Positions 28,360 through 36,486 of a stretch of 64,000 bases of DNA are shown here, piece by piece (positions within the stretch are counted from its first letter, which is position 1; each line of letters starts with the position of its first letter). The notes under the pieces are model-generated. The model searched no databases. It was not told where the DNA came from and was given only the letters and a program-made list of their open reading frames with translations. This stretch comes from Maribacter algicola (GTDB lineage: Bacteria > Bacteroidota > Bacteroidia > Flavobacteriales > Flavobacteriaceae), in NCBI RefSeq assembly GCF_003933245.1, contig NZ_QUSX01000003.1, positions 1 to 64,000 on the forward strand, read 5' to 3'. A program made the position numbers and the translations under genes.

Positions 28360-29253
28360 CTATTTGTTTTTCCCTCTAGGGTGGGAAGAAGCATGTATTT
28401 TTTTAAGTTCAGCTATACTGTTATGCGTATAAACCTGCGTGGATGCCAAACTTGAATGGCCTAGCAACTCCTTGACAGAATTCAAATCAGCACCTTTATT
28501 CAAGAGATGCGTTGCAAAGGTATGCCTCAATATATGAGGGCTTTTCTTAACCTTGACGGACACCTTTCTAAAATACTTATTTATAATTCTATAAACAAGG
28601 GTTTCGTATATTTTATTGCCTTTATCCGTCAATAATAAAAACTCTGAATTTTCAGCCAATGTCATGGTGTTTCTTACTAATAAATAGTCCTTTAAGAGTG
28701 TTATGGTCTCCCGCATCAAAGGAATGATTCGCTCCTTGTTCCTTTTTCCCAAAACCTTTATGGTTTTTTCCTCAAGGTCCACATCTTTAAGCTTAAGGTT
28801 AACCAACTCAGCCCTTCTAATTCCGGTAGCATATAATATATGTATCACAAGCATATCCCTCGTGCCTTCAAAATCATCGGAATAACTTATTGTGTTCAGT
28901 ACATGTTCCATTTCCATCTCAGAAAACGGAGTTTCCAATTTTTTTGGGGTTTTCAAGGCCCTATGCTTTGACAGAGGATTCGTTGTAATAGATTCAATCT
29001 TTTGAAGAAATTTATAGTATGCCTTAAGGGAAGCTATTTTCCTGTTTATCGTCCTATTGGAAATACCTGTGTCTGACAAGGCCACTATCCAACTCCTAAT
29101 TATGGTGTAGGCAATAGTGTCAATGTTCCCTATCACAAATTGAGATTGGCAAAAATTCTTAAACTCCAAAAGATCTTTGCAATACGCCCTAACCGTGTGG
29201 CCGGAATATTTTTTCTCCAAGGCAAGGTAGTCCGTGAATTGATCTAAAAGCAT
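28360..29253 (-). CDS. xerC: XerC-type tyrosine recombinase
   Basis: 297 residues. An N-terminal SAM-like DNA-binding domain (1-100) is followed by the catalytic domain with all expected residues: R146 (TGIRRAEL), K170 or K173 (VLGKRNKER), H240 and R243 (HILRH), H266 (LLGHSS) and nucleophile Y275 (TQVYTH). It acts on chromosome dimers at dif with its partner. Its position between rpsU and hpf is a housekeeping context, so an integron or phage integrase is unlikely even though tRNA genes are near. Confidence 0.92.
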   Translation of the reverse strand: MLLDQFTDYLALEKKYSGHTVRAYCKDLLEFKNFCQSQFVIGNIDTIAYTIIRSWIVALSDTGISNRTINRKIASLKAYYKFLQKIESITTNPLSKHRALKTPKKLETPFSEMEMEHVLNTISYSDDFEGTRDMLVIHILYATGIRRAELVNLKLKDVDLEEKTIKVLGKRNKERIIPLMRETITLLKDYLLVRNTMTLAENSEFLLLTDKGNKIYETLVYRIINKYFRKVSVKVKKSPHILRHTFATHLLNKGADLNSVKELLGHSSLASTQVYTHNSIAELKKIHASSHPRGKNK

Positions 29254-29297
29254 GAACCAAAGTTAGGAATTGCTTTGGAGAAAACACCAATAACAAA

Positions 29298-29320
29298 AAA
29301 TCCCGCAAGATGCGGGATTT
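29298..29320 (-). terminator. terminator after rpsU
   Basis: AAATCCCGCA (29298-29307) pairs with TGCGGGATTT (29311-29320) around AGA. It lies 20 nt after the rpsU stop and has T tracts on the minus side. Confidence 0.85.
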
Positions 29321-29340
29321 AGCTTATATAATATCAACTT

Positions 29341-29535
29341 CTAAAATTCCTCTTGGTCCCTTAGACTTTGAATGTATTGTGCTTTTTGTATTTGAGCTCT
29401 TCGCTCTACTGAAGGCTTAGTAAACTGTTGACGTTTTCTCAACTGCCTCATTGTACCTGTCTTATCAAACTTTCTCTTGAAACGTTTTAAAGCTCTATCT
29501 ATGTTTTCTCCTTCTTTTACTGGTATAATTAACAT
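29341..29535 (-). CDS. rpsU: ribosomal protein bS21
   Basis: 64 residues (MLIIPVKEGENIDRALKRFKRKFDKTGTMRQLRKRQ), the typical bS21. It binds the 30S platform next to the 3' end of 16S rRNA; in Bacteroidota it helps hide the anti-Shine-Dalgarno. The gene has its own consensus promoter, an extended Shine-Dalgarno and its own terminator, so it is monocistronic. See the separate ribosome-binding-site entry for its regulation. Confidence 0.98.
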   Translation of the reverse strand: MLIIPVKEGENIDRALKRFKRKFDKTGTMRQLRKRQQFTKPSVERRAQIQKAQYIQSLRDQEEF

Positions 29536-29543
29536 GGGCTACA

Positions 29544-29554
29544 ACCTCCTTTCT
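29544..29554 (-). promoter_or_regulatory. unusually strong Shine-Dalgarno of rpsU
   Basis: The minus strand reads AGAAAGGAGGT, 8 nt before the ATG at 29535. It complements the CCUCCUUU end of 16S rRNA over nine or more bases. Other start sites in the window lack such a sequence. In Flavobacterium johnsoniae ribosomes lacking bS21 free the anti-Shine-Dalgarno and favour the rpsU mRNA, closing a feedback loop. Confidence 0.85.
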
Positions 29555-29570
29555 TTTGTGATTAAGGCCG

Positions 29571-29600
29571 CAAAGATAAAAACTAATTTAATATGGGCAA
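29571..29600 (-). promoter_or_regulatory. promoter of rpsU
   Basis: On the minus strand TTG (29600-29598), 19 nt, then TATCTTTG (29578-29571). Both boxes and the spacing match the Bacteroidota consensus. The leader would be about 32 nt and contains the Shine-Dalgarno. Confidence 0.75.
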
Positions 29601-29633
29601 CAATATTTCTCTTTTTGAAGCAAAATTCCTTCA

Positions 29634-30803
29634 TTAATTGGTTGCGGGACGGTATTCCTTTTTATCAATGATAATCTTTGCGATTATTTCCCTGAGTATT
29701 TCCGAGGTTCCTCCACCAATAGGTCCCAATCTGCTATCGCGCAGCAATCGTGCCATGGGGTAGTCTTCAATGTATCCATAACCTCCTAAAAACTGTAGGC
29801 ATTCGTAAGCGACCTCATCAGCCATTTTGGTGGATTTAAGTTTGGAAATAGTAGCTTCTTTCACTACATACTCACCTTTGTCCAATCTACTTGCTACGTA
29901 ATAATTGTACTGCTTACAAATTTCAATGTCCGCGTGGAGATCCACGATTCGATGACGCAATGCCTGAAATTGATTTATCGTTTTTCCAAACGCTTCACGT
30001 TCCGACATATACTGCATCGCATAATCCAAAGCATATTCCGCTCTAGCATGCGCATTAATTCCCATTACAAGGCGTTCAAGAGCAAATGCCTCCATTATAT
30101 AAGAAAATCCCATACCTTCCTCTCCCAATAAATTCTCTGAGGGAATTTCAACATTGTCAAATGCAAGCTCAGCGGTATCCGAAGCCCTCCACCCTAGTTT
30201 GTTTAATTTATTTGCAGATACACCCTTTGCATTTCTATCAACTACAAAAATGCTGATTCCTTTATTTCCTGCGGTACTATCTGTCTTAGCTGCTAAGATG
30301 ATATAATCTCCATATACGCCATTCGTAATAAAGGTTTTTGAACCATTAATTATATACATGTCACCCTTTTGTATGGCAGTAGTTCTCATACCAGCAACAT
30401 CACTTCCTCCATAAGGTTCCGTAACACCAAGACAGCCGATTAATTTACCATAGGCACTAGGCTCTAGATATTTTTTCCTTATATCCCCTTTGGCCCTCTT
30501 GTTCAAATAGGTCATGGCCAAGTAAGCATGTGCCCACATTGCGGCTGCAAAACCACCGGAATTTATTTTTTGCAATTCCTCCAAAAAAATAACGGTGTAA
30601 AACAAGTCCAGACCTAAACCGCCATCTTCCTCTGGTGTGGCAAGACCAAAATATCCCATCTCACCAAACTTTTCCCAAATAAATCTTTCGATGGTACCGG
30701 TCTCCTCCCATCTCTCTATATGGGGCACTACTTCCTTCTGCAAAAAATCCTTTAGGCTTTGCCTAAACAAAAGATGTTCTTCAGTGAAGTAAATATTGTT
30801 CAT
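29634..30803 (-). CDS. acyl-CoA dehydrogenase family protein
   Basis: 389 residues from ATG at 30803 (MNNIYFTEEHLLFR). A longer frame starts at 30845 but would overlap the preceding gene; the shorter start lies 4 nt after that stop. Standard fold: N-terminal helices, the FAD-binding CLGVTEPYGGSDVAGMRT segment (about 120-140), a beta domain and C-terminal helices ending QFLGGYGYIEDYPMARLLRDSRLGPIGGGTSEILREI. It oxidises an acyl-CoA to the enoyl-CoA, passing electrons to ETF; chain-length preference cannot be read. It is the downstream partner of the helix-hairpin-helix gene. Confidence 0.92.
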   Translation of the reverse strand: MNNIYFTEEHLLFRQSLKDFLQKEVVPHIERWEETGTIERFIWEKFGEMGYFGLATPEEDGGLGLDLFYTVIFLEELQKINSGGFAAAMWAHAYLAMTYLNKRAKGDIRKKYLEPSAYGKLIGCLGVTEPYGGSDVAGMRTTAIQKGDMYIINGSKTFITNGVYGDYIILAAKTDSTAGNKGISIFVVDRNAKGVSANKLNKLGWRASDTAELAFDNVEIPSENLLGEEGMGFSYIMEAFALERLVMGINAHARAEYALDYAMQYMSEREAFGKTINQFQALRHRIVDLHADIEICKQYNYYVASRLDKGEYVVKEATISKLKSTKMADEVAYECLQFLGGYGYIEDYPMARLLRDSRLGPIGGGTSEILREIIAKIIIDKKEYRPATN

Positions 30804-30807
30804 AGCT

Positions 30808-31683
30808 TTATTTTTTGAGGGACAAATATAAAGGAAATCTATCAATACGGTCGGCAGGAAAATTCTCGATTTGAGTCAATTCACTAAAGGACAGGATTTC
30901 ACCGTTTTTAACCCGATAACTTACAATTCCTTCCGCAACACTCCTGGATATGTACACTATTTTGGACAGTTCCCCTACCGTTGCGGTATTGATATCTATC
31001 TTTTGAATTTCAGGTATGTTCAACACCCTGTATTTCTCAAGGATACGCTCTGCAACAGCAGGCTCCAAACCATATACGTCATATAACTGGTTGTCCAATA
31101 AAAAACCGCCCAATCTATCCCTAAACTTTAATATTCTTTCGGAAAGTACATTCCCTACCCCATAAATGTCTTGAAGTTCTTCAAGTGTCACTCCGTTCAA
31201 ATCCTTTATTCGAACAGATATAGGTTTAGTGCTTTTCTCCAGGTTGGTTGCATCCTTCAAAGTCCTTGTTTGACTATTGGCCCATTCAGGAAATTTAAAA
31301 AAGGGCGATATGAAATTCAGCAAAGAATCAGAGACGCCGGTCACTTCTTGAAATTCTTCCTTGGAGTTGACGTACAGGTCTCTATCCCTGAACCGGTGAA
31401 GACGATCGATTTCATCTACTGAAAGACCCAATGTATATCCTTTGAAATCCGATATGAAATTTGGGTTGAAAGGGTGGAGTTTCAGCGAATCGCTTTTTTT
31501 ACTTTCCTCTTTTATGTTATCAATTTTTTCTTGCATTTCCTTGTCCAAAACGATGGGCTCAAAATATACATTTGAAAAATGATTATACAACCAAAAAGAG
31601 GCTTGCACCAGTACGATTAGTAAAAGCAAAAAGAAAATCCCACTTCGCTCCTGTTTTGTAAACTTGAAGTGGGATTTTTTCAA
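30808..31683 (-). CDS. membrane-anchored helix-hairpin-helix protein (ComEA-like)
   Basis: 291 residues with one N-terminal membrane segment (about 15-33, SGIFFLLLLIVLVQASFWLYN) followed by a periplasmic part. This has repeated ComEA/PSII-U-type helix-hairpin-helix units: FISDFKGYTLGLSVDEIDRLHRFRD, VTLEELQDIYGVGNVLSERILKFRD (about 165-190) and NTATVGELSKIVYISRSVAEGIVSYR (about 235-260). ComEA proteins bind incoming DNA, but a role in uptake is not shown here. Start at 31683 is supported by the membrane segment. The first 17 codons overlap a 13-bp perfect hairpin with a T tract, apparently the terminator of the upstream symporter gene. Confidence 0.85.
   Translation of the reverse strand: MKKSHFKFTKQERSGIFFLLLLIVLVQASFWLYNHFSNVYFEPIVLDKEMQEKIDNIKEESKKSDSLKLHPFNPNFISDFKGYTLGLSVDEIDRLHRFRDRDLYVNSKEEFQEVTGVSDSLLNFISPFFKFPEWANSQTRTLKDATNLEKSTKPISVRIKDLNGVTLEELQDIYGVGNVLSERILKFRDRLGGFLLDNQLYDVYGLEPAVAERILEKYRVLNIPEIQKIDINTATVGELSKIVYISRSVAEGIVSYRVKNGEILSFSELTQIENFPADRIDRFPLYLSLKK
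31634..31678 (-). terminator. terminator-like hairpin inside the 5' end of the helix-hairpin-helix gene
   Basis: AAAATCCCACTTC (31634-31646) pairs perfectly with GAAGTGGGATTTT (31666-31678) around a 19-nt loop. On the minus strand the stem is followed by CTTTTTGCTTTTA. It is 22 nt beyond the symporter stop and 5 nt inside the next coding region. Confidence 0.7.
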
Positions 31684-31699
31684 TGATATCAGATTAAAA

Positions 31700-33373
31700 C
31701 TATTCAGTAACGGCTTTTACCTTAAGTTTGATGGCATCCATATATTTTTTAAGCTCTCCCTTTACCTTGGGTGCCAAGATCACAATCCCGATCATATTTG
31801 GGACCATCATACCAAAAATCATTGCGTCTGAAAATCCGATTACGGAACCCATACTCGCAGAGGCTCCTACAATCACGAATAGACAGAAAATAATCTTATA
31901 GGTATACTCCGTTTTCTTTGTTCTTCCAAAAAGATATGCCCAAGCCTGATAACCGTAATAGGACCAAGAAATTTGGGTACTGAAAGCGAAAAGAACCACG
32001 GCTACCGTTAAGACGTATGGGAACCAGCTAATTACCGAACCAAATGCACCTGAAGTCAACAAGATGGCATCGGCATCATTCAGACCAGCGTTTCCTGGGT
32101 CAACATTACCTGTTATAATTAGTACCAACGCTGTCATTGTACATACCACCACGGTATCTATAAAGGGTTCCAATAGAGCTACCAAACCTTCTGAAGCAGG
32201 GTACTTTGTTCTTACTGCAGAGTGGGCGATGGAAGCAGATCCAACACCGGCCTCATTTGAAAAGGCCGCCCTTCTAAACCCTTGAATCATGACCCCAACG
32301 GCACCACCAACGATTCCCACAGGTGCGAAAGCACCTTGAATAATCTCATTGAAGGCCCAACCAATCATATCAAACTTGGCTATCAGCACAAAAAGGGAGG
32401 CGCCTACATAAATCACGACCATAAAAGGAACTATCTTATCCGTAACCTTGGCAATGGATTTAATACCACCAATGATTACTATTCCAACCAAAACCGCCAT
32501 GACCAAACCAAAAACCCATCGGTAACCATAAAGAAAGGACTCGGTTCCACCTGTCATATTTTCAAAAAGCTGCACGGCTTGGTTTACCTGGAACATATTA
32601 CCGCCTCCAAAAGAACCGCCGATACACATAACAGCAAATGCTCCGGCCAATATCCTCCCTAAGCTCTTGTTCTTAAGCCCCTTGTTCAAATAATACATGG
32701 GCCCTCCAAAAATAGTTCCATCCTTGCCTACGTCCCTGTATTTTACTCCTAGGGTACATTCCACGAATTTAGAGGCCATTCCCAAAAATCCGGCAATGAT
32801 CATCCAAAATGTAGCGCCCGCCCCACCAATGGAGACCGCTACGGCTACACCAGCAATATTCCCCAGTCCAACAGTTGCGGATAGCGCTGCCGTAAGTGCC
32901 TGAAAGTGGGATACCTCCCCGTTGGAACTTTCATCCCTTATGGTATCCAAAATATCACCATCGACTACAATCTCGTCCTTGTTATCCGCCAAATGCTTAT
33001 CAAGGCTTTCCACCTTGTTCAAATCCACTCCGGCCGCAATTCCATCTTCCCCATAAAGCTCCTTGGCCCCATATTTCTCAATGTCCTCATACTTGCCCAT
33101 TACAACTTTTAAGGCTGTCCATACCCCAGTAAAATTTATAAAACGGAAATAGATGGTAAAGAACCCTGCCCCCAATATCAATGGGAACAATACCCAATAT
33201 ATTTTTATATTCTCTGAAAAAGGTATCTGGTAAAAAATAAACTCCACGAACCACCCTGTTAGGTCTCCGAAAACTTTATCGATTTTTTCATCTATCCCCA
33301 TTTCACCGGCCTCTTGGGCCATGGACAAAAAAGGGAACATGAAGGAACAAAGACTTAGAAGTTTATACTTCAT
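31700..33373 (-). CDS. alanine/glycine:cation symporter family protein
   Basis: 557 residues with 10 or more membrane segments. The AGCS (sodium:alanine symporter) signatures are clear: ALTAALSATVGLGNIAGVAVA, GGPMYYL, and FRRAAFSNEAGVGSASIAHSAV. It imports a small neutral amino acid with sodium; the substrate is not predictable. It has an unusually long hydrophilic insert (about 95-150, VDGDILDTIRDESSNGEVSH) between the first spans, and a cleavable-looking N-terminus (FLSMAQE). It has its own 75-nt upstream gap and a terminator-like hairpin after it. Confidence 0.93.
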   Translation of the reverse strand: MKYKLLSLCSFMFPFLSMAQEAGEMGIDEKIDKVFGDLTGWFVEFIFYQIPFSENIKIYWVLFPLILGAGFFTIYFRFINFTGVWTALKVVMGKYEDIEKYGAKELYGEDGIAAGVDLNKVESLDKHLADNKDEIVVDGDILDTIRDESSNGEVSHFQALTAALSATVGLGNIAGVAVAVSIGGAGATFWMIIAGFLGMASKFVECTLGVKYRDVGKDGTIFGGPMYYLNKGLKNKSLGRILAGAFAVMCIGGSFGGGNMFQVNQAVQLFENMTGGTESFLYGYRWVFGLVMAVLVGIVIIGGIKSIAKVTDKIVPFMVVIYVGASLFVLIAKFDMIGWAFNEIIQGAFAPVGIVGGAVGVMIQGFRRAAFSNEAGVGSASIAHSAVRTKYPASEGLVALLEPFIDTVVVCTMTALVLIITGNVDPGNAGLNDADAILLTSGAFGSVISWFPYVLTVAVVLFAFSTQISWSYYGYQAWAYLFGRTKKTEYTYKIIFCLFVIVGASASMGSVIGFSDAMIFGMMVPNMIGIVILAPKVKGELKKYMDAIKLKVKAVTE

Positions 33374-33448
33374 ACTTTTTTTGATTTTTAGTTAGTTAGT
33401 TTGGCAATATCACAAAAAAAATGAACCCAATCAAATTATAACGTTGAA

Positions 33449-34462
33449 TTAACTCAAGTCAATATGGAACATTTCATTCAACTTTTTTATTTGTTCCGGT
33501 CTACCTAGAACTATTACCTTACTCTTAGGCTGCAATTGAAGGTCCGCTTCAGGATTAATTATGTATTCGCCATCCGGTGCAATATAACCTATTATCGTAC
33601 AACCGGTTTTTCTTCGTAGGTCCAGATCTCGCAAAGAATTGCAATCTACTTGATTCGAGAAGTCCTCGATGGCCACTTCTTCCAGATTGGTAGTATGCTC
33701 CCCTTCCACCGATAGTTTGTCCATAAAGGTTATAAGGTCGGGCATTACGACCAATGAGGCCATATGGTCACCACCTATTTTATCGGGCATAATCACTTTA
33801 TTGGCACCCGCCAGCTGCAATTTATGTTGGGAAGTAACCTGCGAAGCCCTACTGATGATAAATAGGTTCGCATTCAATTGGCGTGCGGATAGTACTACAA
33901 ATAGATTGGCCGCATCATCTGGCAATGTAACGATCAAGTATTTGGCCCTCTCGATTCCGGCAGCTAGCAATACCTCATCTTCATTGGCATCACCCTCCAT
34001 AAACAGTATCTCATCATCATATTTTTCCAAAAGCTCCTTGTCCCTTTCAATTACCACAAAAGGCTTTTTATACGCTTTAAGCCTTTCTGCCGCCTGCATC
34101 CCGTTTCGACCAAAACCACACACTACTACATGATTTGATAATTTATCGATCCTATTTTTCACTTTCTTCAATTTTAATATTTGCGGACTGTTTCTATTCA
34201 AAAGGTATTCCGTGATAACGGAAATGGCAAAACCAAAGATAAATACACTGGTCACTATCAAAACGACAGTAAACATTTTCCCTTGTATATCCATGGGGCG
34301 TACTTCAGAAAAACCTACGGTCGTAACCGTTATGATAGTCATATAAAGGGCATCCATCCAAGAATAATCCTCAATATAACGATAGCCCAAAATCCCAAAA
34401 AACAGCACCACTATCATTAATAGTAAAGCCACATAGAGTTTGGAACGAAAGAGCTTAACCAT
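33449..34462 (-). CDS. two-span potassium channel with RCK (TrkA-N/TrkA-C) domain
   Basis: 337 residues. TM1 is about 9-26; the pore loop has the selectivity filter TTVGF (47-51); TM2 is about 63-87. The RCK domain starts HVVVCGFGRNGMQAAERL with a Rossmann GxGxxG-like turn (116-121), and a TrkA-C domain ends at about 335. The architecture is that of MthK-like ligand-gated potassium channels. It is the last of three tightly packed genes (DUF2851, PspC-like, channel; gaps of 2 and 9 nt). Confidence 0.93.
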   Translation of the reverse strand: MVKLFRSKLYVALLLMIVVLFFGILGYRYIEDYSWMDALYMTIITVTTVGFSEVRPMDIQGKMFTVVLIVTSVFIFGFAISVITEYLLNRNSPQILKLKKVKNRIDKLSNHVVVCGFGRNGMQAAERLKAYKKPFVVIERDKELLEKYDDEILFMEGDANEDEVLLAAGIERAKYLIVTLPDDAANLFVVLSARQLNANLFIISRASQVTSQHKLQLAGANKVIMPDKIGGDHMASLVVMPDLITFMDKLSVEGEHTTNLEEVAIEDFSNQVDCNSLRDLDLRRKTGCTIIGYIAPDGEYIINPEADLQLQPKSKVIVLGRPEQIKKLNEMFHIDLS

Positions 34463-34464
34463 AA

Positions 34465-34692
34465 CTATAAATCAAATACAGATGTTCTTTTGGTATAGAT
34501 CAAATCCTTGATTTTTAACCAAAATGCCAAAAACAGATATAGGGCAAATCCAAATCCCAGGGTAACGAAAGTTAGATAGATAAAGGAAGTCCTCACAACC
34601 CTGGCCCTGATTCCAAGCCGGTCAGCAATTCTCCTACAAACTTCAAATCCTCGCTTCTGAAGATAATGCAACAAATTATATAAAATGTTCAT
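34465..34692 (-). CDS. PspC-family small membrane protein
   Basis: 75 residues. The N-terminal part (CRRIADRLGIRARVVRTSFIYLT) is the conserved PspC segment, followed by a strongly hydrophobic helix (about 34-60). In enterobacteria PspC is part of the phage-shock envelope stress response, but stand-alone PspC-like proteins are common in Bacteroidota with unknown role. It is sandwiched between DUF2851 and the potassium channel on the same strand. Confidence 0.85.
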   Translation of the reverse strand: MNILYNLLHYLQKRGFEVCRRIADRLGIRARVVRTSFIYLTFVTLGFGFALYLFLAFWLKIKDLIYTKRTSVFDL

Positions 34693-34701
34693 AGGATAAA
34701 A

Positions 34702-35982
34702 TTAGGATTTTAAATTCAATAATTTGGTCCCAACGGCGCACTGCAAGCATTTATTCCTCGTACAATAGTTATTGTATAATTGTAATAGGGACTGGCTTTC
34801 AAAAGCGGAATTCACAGGAATATCCAAATGCTTAAAATTATCGATAATACTATTCTTTTCTTCATCAATATTTTGAATCAGGGAAAGTAGGGAGTCCGAA
34901 TTGTAGATCCCCTTATTTCTCAAATAACAGTATCTAACGGGAATTATCGTATTAATAATCAAAAGGTCAACAAATTTCTTGGAAATACTCTTTGGCGATT
35001 TTTTTGATTCCTTTCCAAAATTAAAATGTGTGTCCCAATAGGAACTCGCCCTTATTTTAAAAAGCCCATATATTTCTTCTTTTGAACAATGTACCAAATC
35101 GCGGAATAAATTATTTGAGGATGCATATAACATGGCGAACTGAGAAAGTCGAATGGTTGGAAAGTTGGGTGGCCTCAATTTAAAAAATGAAACTTTGGCC
35201 ACGCTTGTCAAATCCAGTTCGTATTTGGATTTTAAGTATCCAAAAGTTTTTTTCAGTTCTATATAATATGCATCCAAAATATCCTCGGACTCCAACAATC
35301 CTGACATACCGAATAATAGACATTCCAATTCAAAAGGTTTCCCTACCAAGTGCCTCACTTGGGAAAAATTCAAATTCTTTCCCAGGCTGAAAAATGCCTC
35401 TCCGTTGATTTTTGATCCAAAGTTCTTTAACAAAAGTGTAAACAAAACCTTTTCCCAGTCATTGCCAAATTTCTCCAAGAGATTCAAGATGACCTTGGAC
35501 TTGTCTTCCAACCGCTCCAAATACAAGCGATCTTGCCAGTTCTTGAAATCGAATCCAGAAACTTCATTAATATCCTTCCCGCAATTGATAAACTGACCGG
35601 AATTTCCCTTCATCAATTTTTGATATCCATCCAACAAACGGGAATCTATCAAGTTTTTTAATTCAAGAGCAGGTATTTCCGACCCGTCTTTTCTATAAAC
35701 CGATACATCATCGTTCCAAACCACATGAAGTATTACATTGTCATAACTACTGTCCTGTTCATGATGATGTACGTACCAGTCCGAAGCATTTATATGAATT
35801 TCCACATTCCCGGCCCAAAGTTGGTTCCCTATGCGTACTTGGGCATTAAAAAAATCTGGGCCGCTCAAAAGATTGTGGGAGCCTGCGTTAAGAATCATAA
35901 GATTCTCCCCACCGGAAGTCTTCAACCCCAGGCTAGGATACTTTTTGTAATTCCAGATGTAGTGCAACAAGTCTTCCCGCAT
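34702..35982 (-). CDS. DUF2851 family protein
   Basis: 426 residues. The N-terminus (MREDLLHYIWNYKKYPSLGL, then LLSGPDFFNAQVRIGNQLWAGNVEIHINASDWYVHHH) is the family hallmark: conserved Asp/Glu/His residues resembling a nuclease-like core. The C-terminus has a four-Cys cluster (CTRNKCLQCAVG), perhaps a metal site. The function is not established; the nuclease hint is only my inference from the GPDF...VEIH pattern. It is first of the three-gene unit with the PspC-like and channel genes. Confidence 0.85.
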   Translation of the reverse strand: MREDLLHYIWNYKKYPSLGLKTSGGENLMILNAGSHNLLSGPDFFNAQVRIGNQLWAGNVEIHINASDWYVHHHEQDSSYDNVILHVVWNDDVSVYRKDGSEIPALELKNLIDSRLLDGYQKLMKGNSGQFINCGKDINEVSGFDFKNWQDRLYLERLEDKSKVILNLLEKFGNDWEKVLFTLLLKNFGSKINGEAFFSLGKNLNFSQVRHLVGKPFELECLLFGMSGLLESEDILDAYYIELKKTFGYLKSKYELDLTSVAKVSFFKLRPPNFPTIRLSQFAMLYASSNNLFRDLVHCSKEEIYGLFKIRASSYWDTHFNFGKESKKSPKSISKKFVDLLIINTIIPVRYCYLRNKGIYNSDSLLSLIQNIDEEKNSIIDNFKHLDIPVNSAFESQSLLQLYNNYCTRNKCLQCAVGTKLLNLKS

Positions 35983-35997
35983 GTGGCAGAATTAAAA

Positions 35998-36018
35998 AGA
36001 CCCGCACAAGGCGGGTCT
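35998..36018 (-). terminator. terminator after the rhodanese gene
   Basis: AGACCCGC (35998-36005) pairs with GCGGGTCT (36011-36018). On the minus strand TTTTTAATT follows. It separates the rhodanese from the DUF2851 unit. Confidence 0.85.
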
Positions 36019-36042
36019 CCAATTTAAGTATTTAAATTCAAT

Positions 36043-36354
36043 TTATTCGGCTACCTCACCTTCCCAGTTCATAAATCCTCCTTCCAGATTAAAGGCGTTT
36101 TCAAAACCAAGACTGTTCATGATGGCACATGCCTGACCAGATCTATTGCCGGACCTGCAATAAACGTAATAGTTCTTTGATTTGTCCATCTTTTCAAGTT
36201 CATCTATAAAACCTTGACCTTTGTAAATATCGATATTGACCGAATTGGGTATAAACCCTTCCTCGACTTCGGTATCCGTTCGAACATCCAAAATGATTGC
36301 ATTGTCGTCCTGCGCTAGCCTAGAGGCCCATTCCTCTTGCGATAAGTCTGCCAT
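36043..36354 (-). CDS. rhodanese-like domain protein
   Basis: 103 residues from ATG at 36354 (MADLSQEEWASRL); an upstream ATG at 36369 is possible. One complete rhodanese domain with DVRTDTE and the active-site loop CRSGNRSG (Cys 66) ending in the EGGFMNWEGE motif. It is cytoplasmic, with no signal peptide. The likely activity is sulfur transfer, but the acceptor is unknown. It is a single gene, divergent from the MarR regulator. Confidence 0.93.
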   Translation of the reverse strand: MADLSQEEWASRLAQDDNAIILDVRTDTEVEEGFIPNSVNIDIYKGQGFIDELEKMDKSKNYYVYCRSGNRSGQACAIMNSLGFENAFNLEGGFMNWEGEVAE

Positions 36355-36456
36355 AATAGTTTTTTTCAAAAATAGCGGATCTATTTGAAATCAGTTAAAA
36401 ATAATTTTAACAAAAAATTAAATCGGTTGGATTAGGATAATTCCTTTGAACCGACA

Positions 36457-36475
36457 TAAATTTGTATATACAAAT
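36457..36475 (+). promoter_or_regulatory. promoter -7 box overlapped by a perfect palindrome (likely MarR operator)
   Basis: TAAATTTG (36457-36464) is an exact -7 element. ATTTGTATATACAAAT (36460-36475) is a perfect 16-bp palindrome that overlaps it and the predicted start point, ending 11 nt before the MarR ATG. This is the usual layout of a self-repressing MarR operator. Confidence 0.7.
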
Positions 36476-36486
36476 ATTGTTTGTAC

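Noticed and set aside
28360..29253. Tyrosine recombinase near tRNA genes as integrase of an island
   Set aside because: It has XerC-like length and sits between rpsU and hpf in a housekeeping setting; no cargo genes or flanking attachment sites adjoin it.
30804..30845. Upstream extension of the acyl-CoA dehydrogenase to 30845
   Set aside because: It would overlap the end of the helix-hairpin-helix gene, and the added residues do not belong to the conserved fold; the ATG at 30803 follows the upstream stop by 4 nt.
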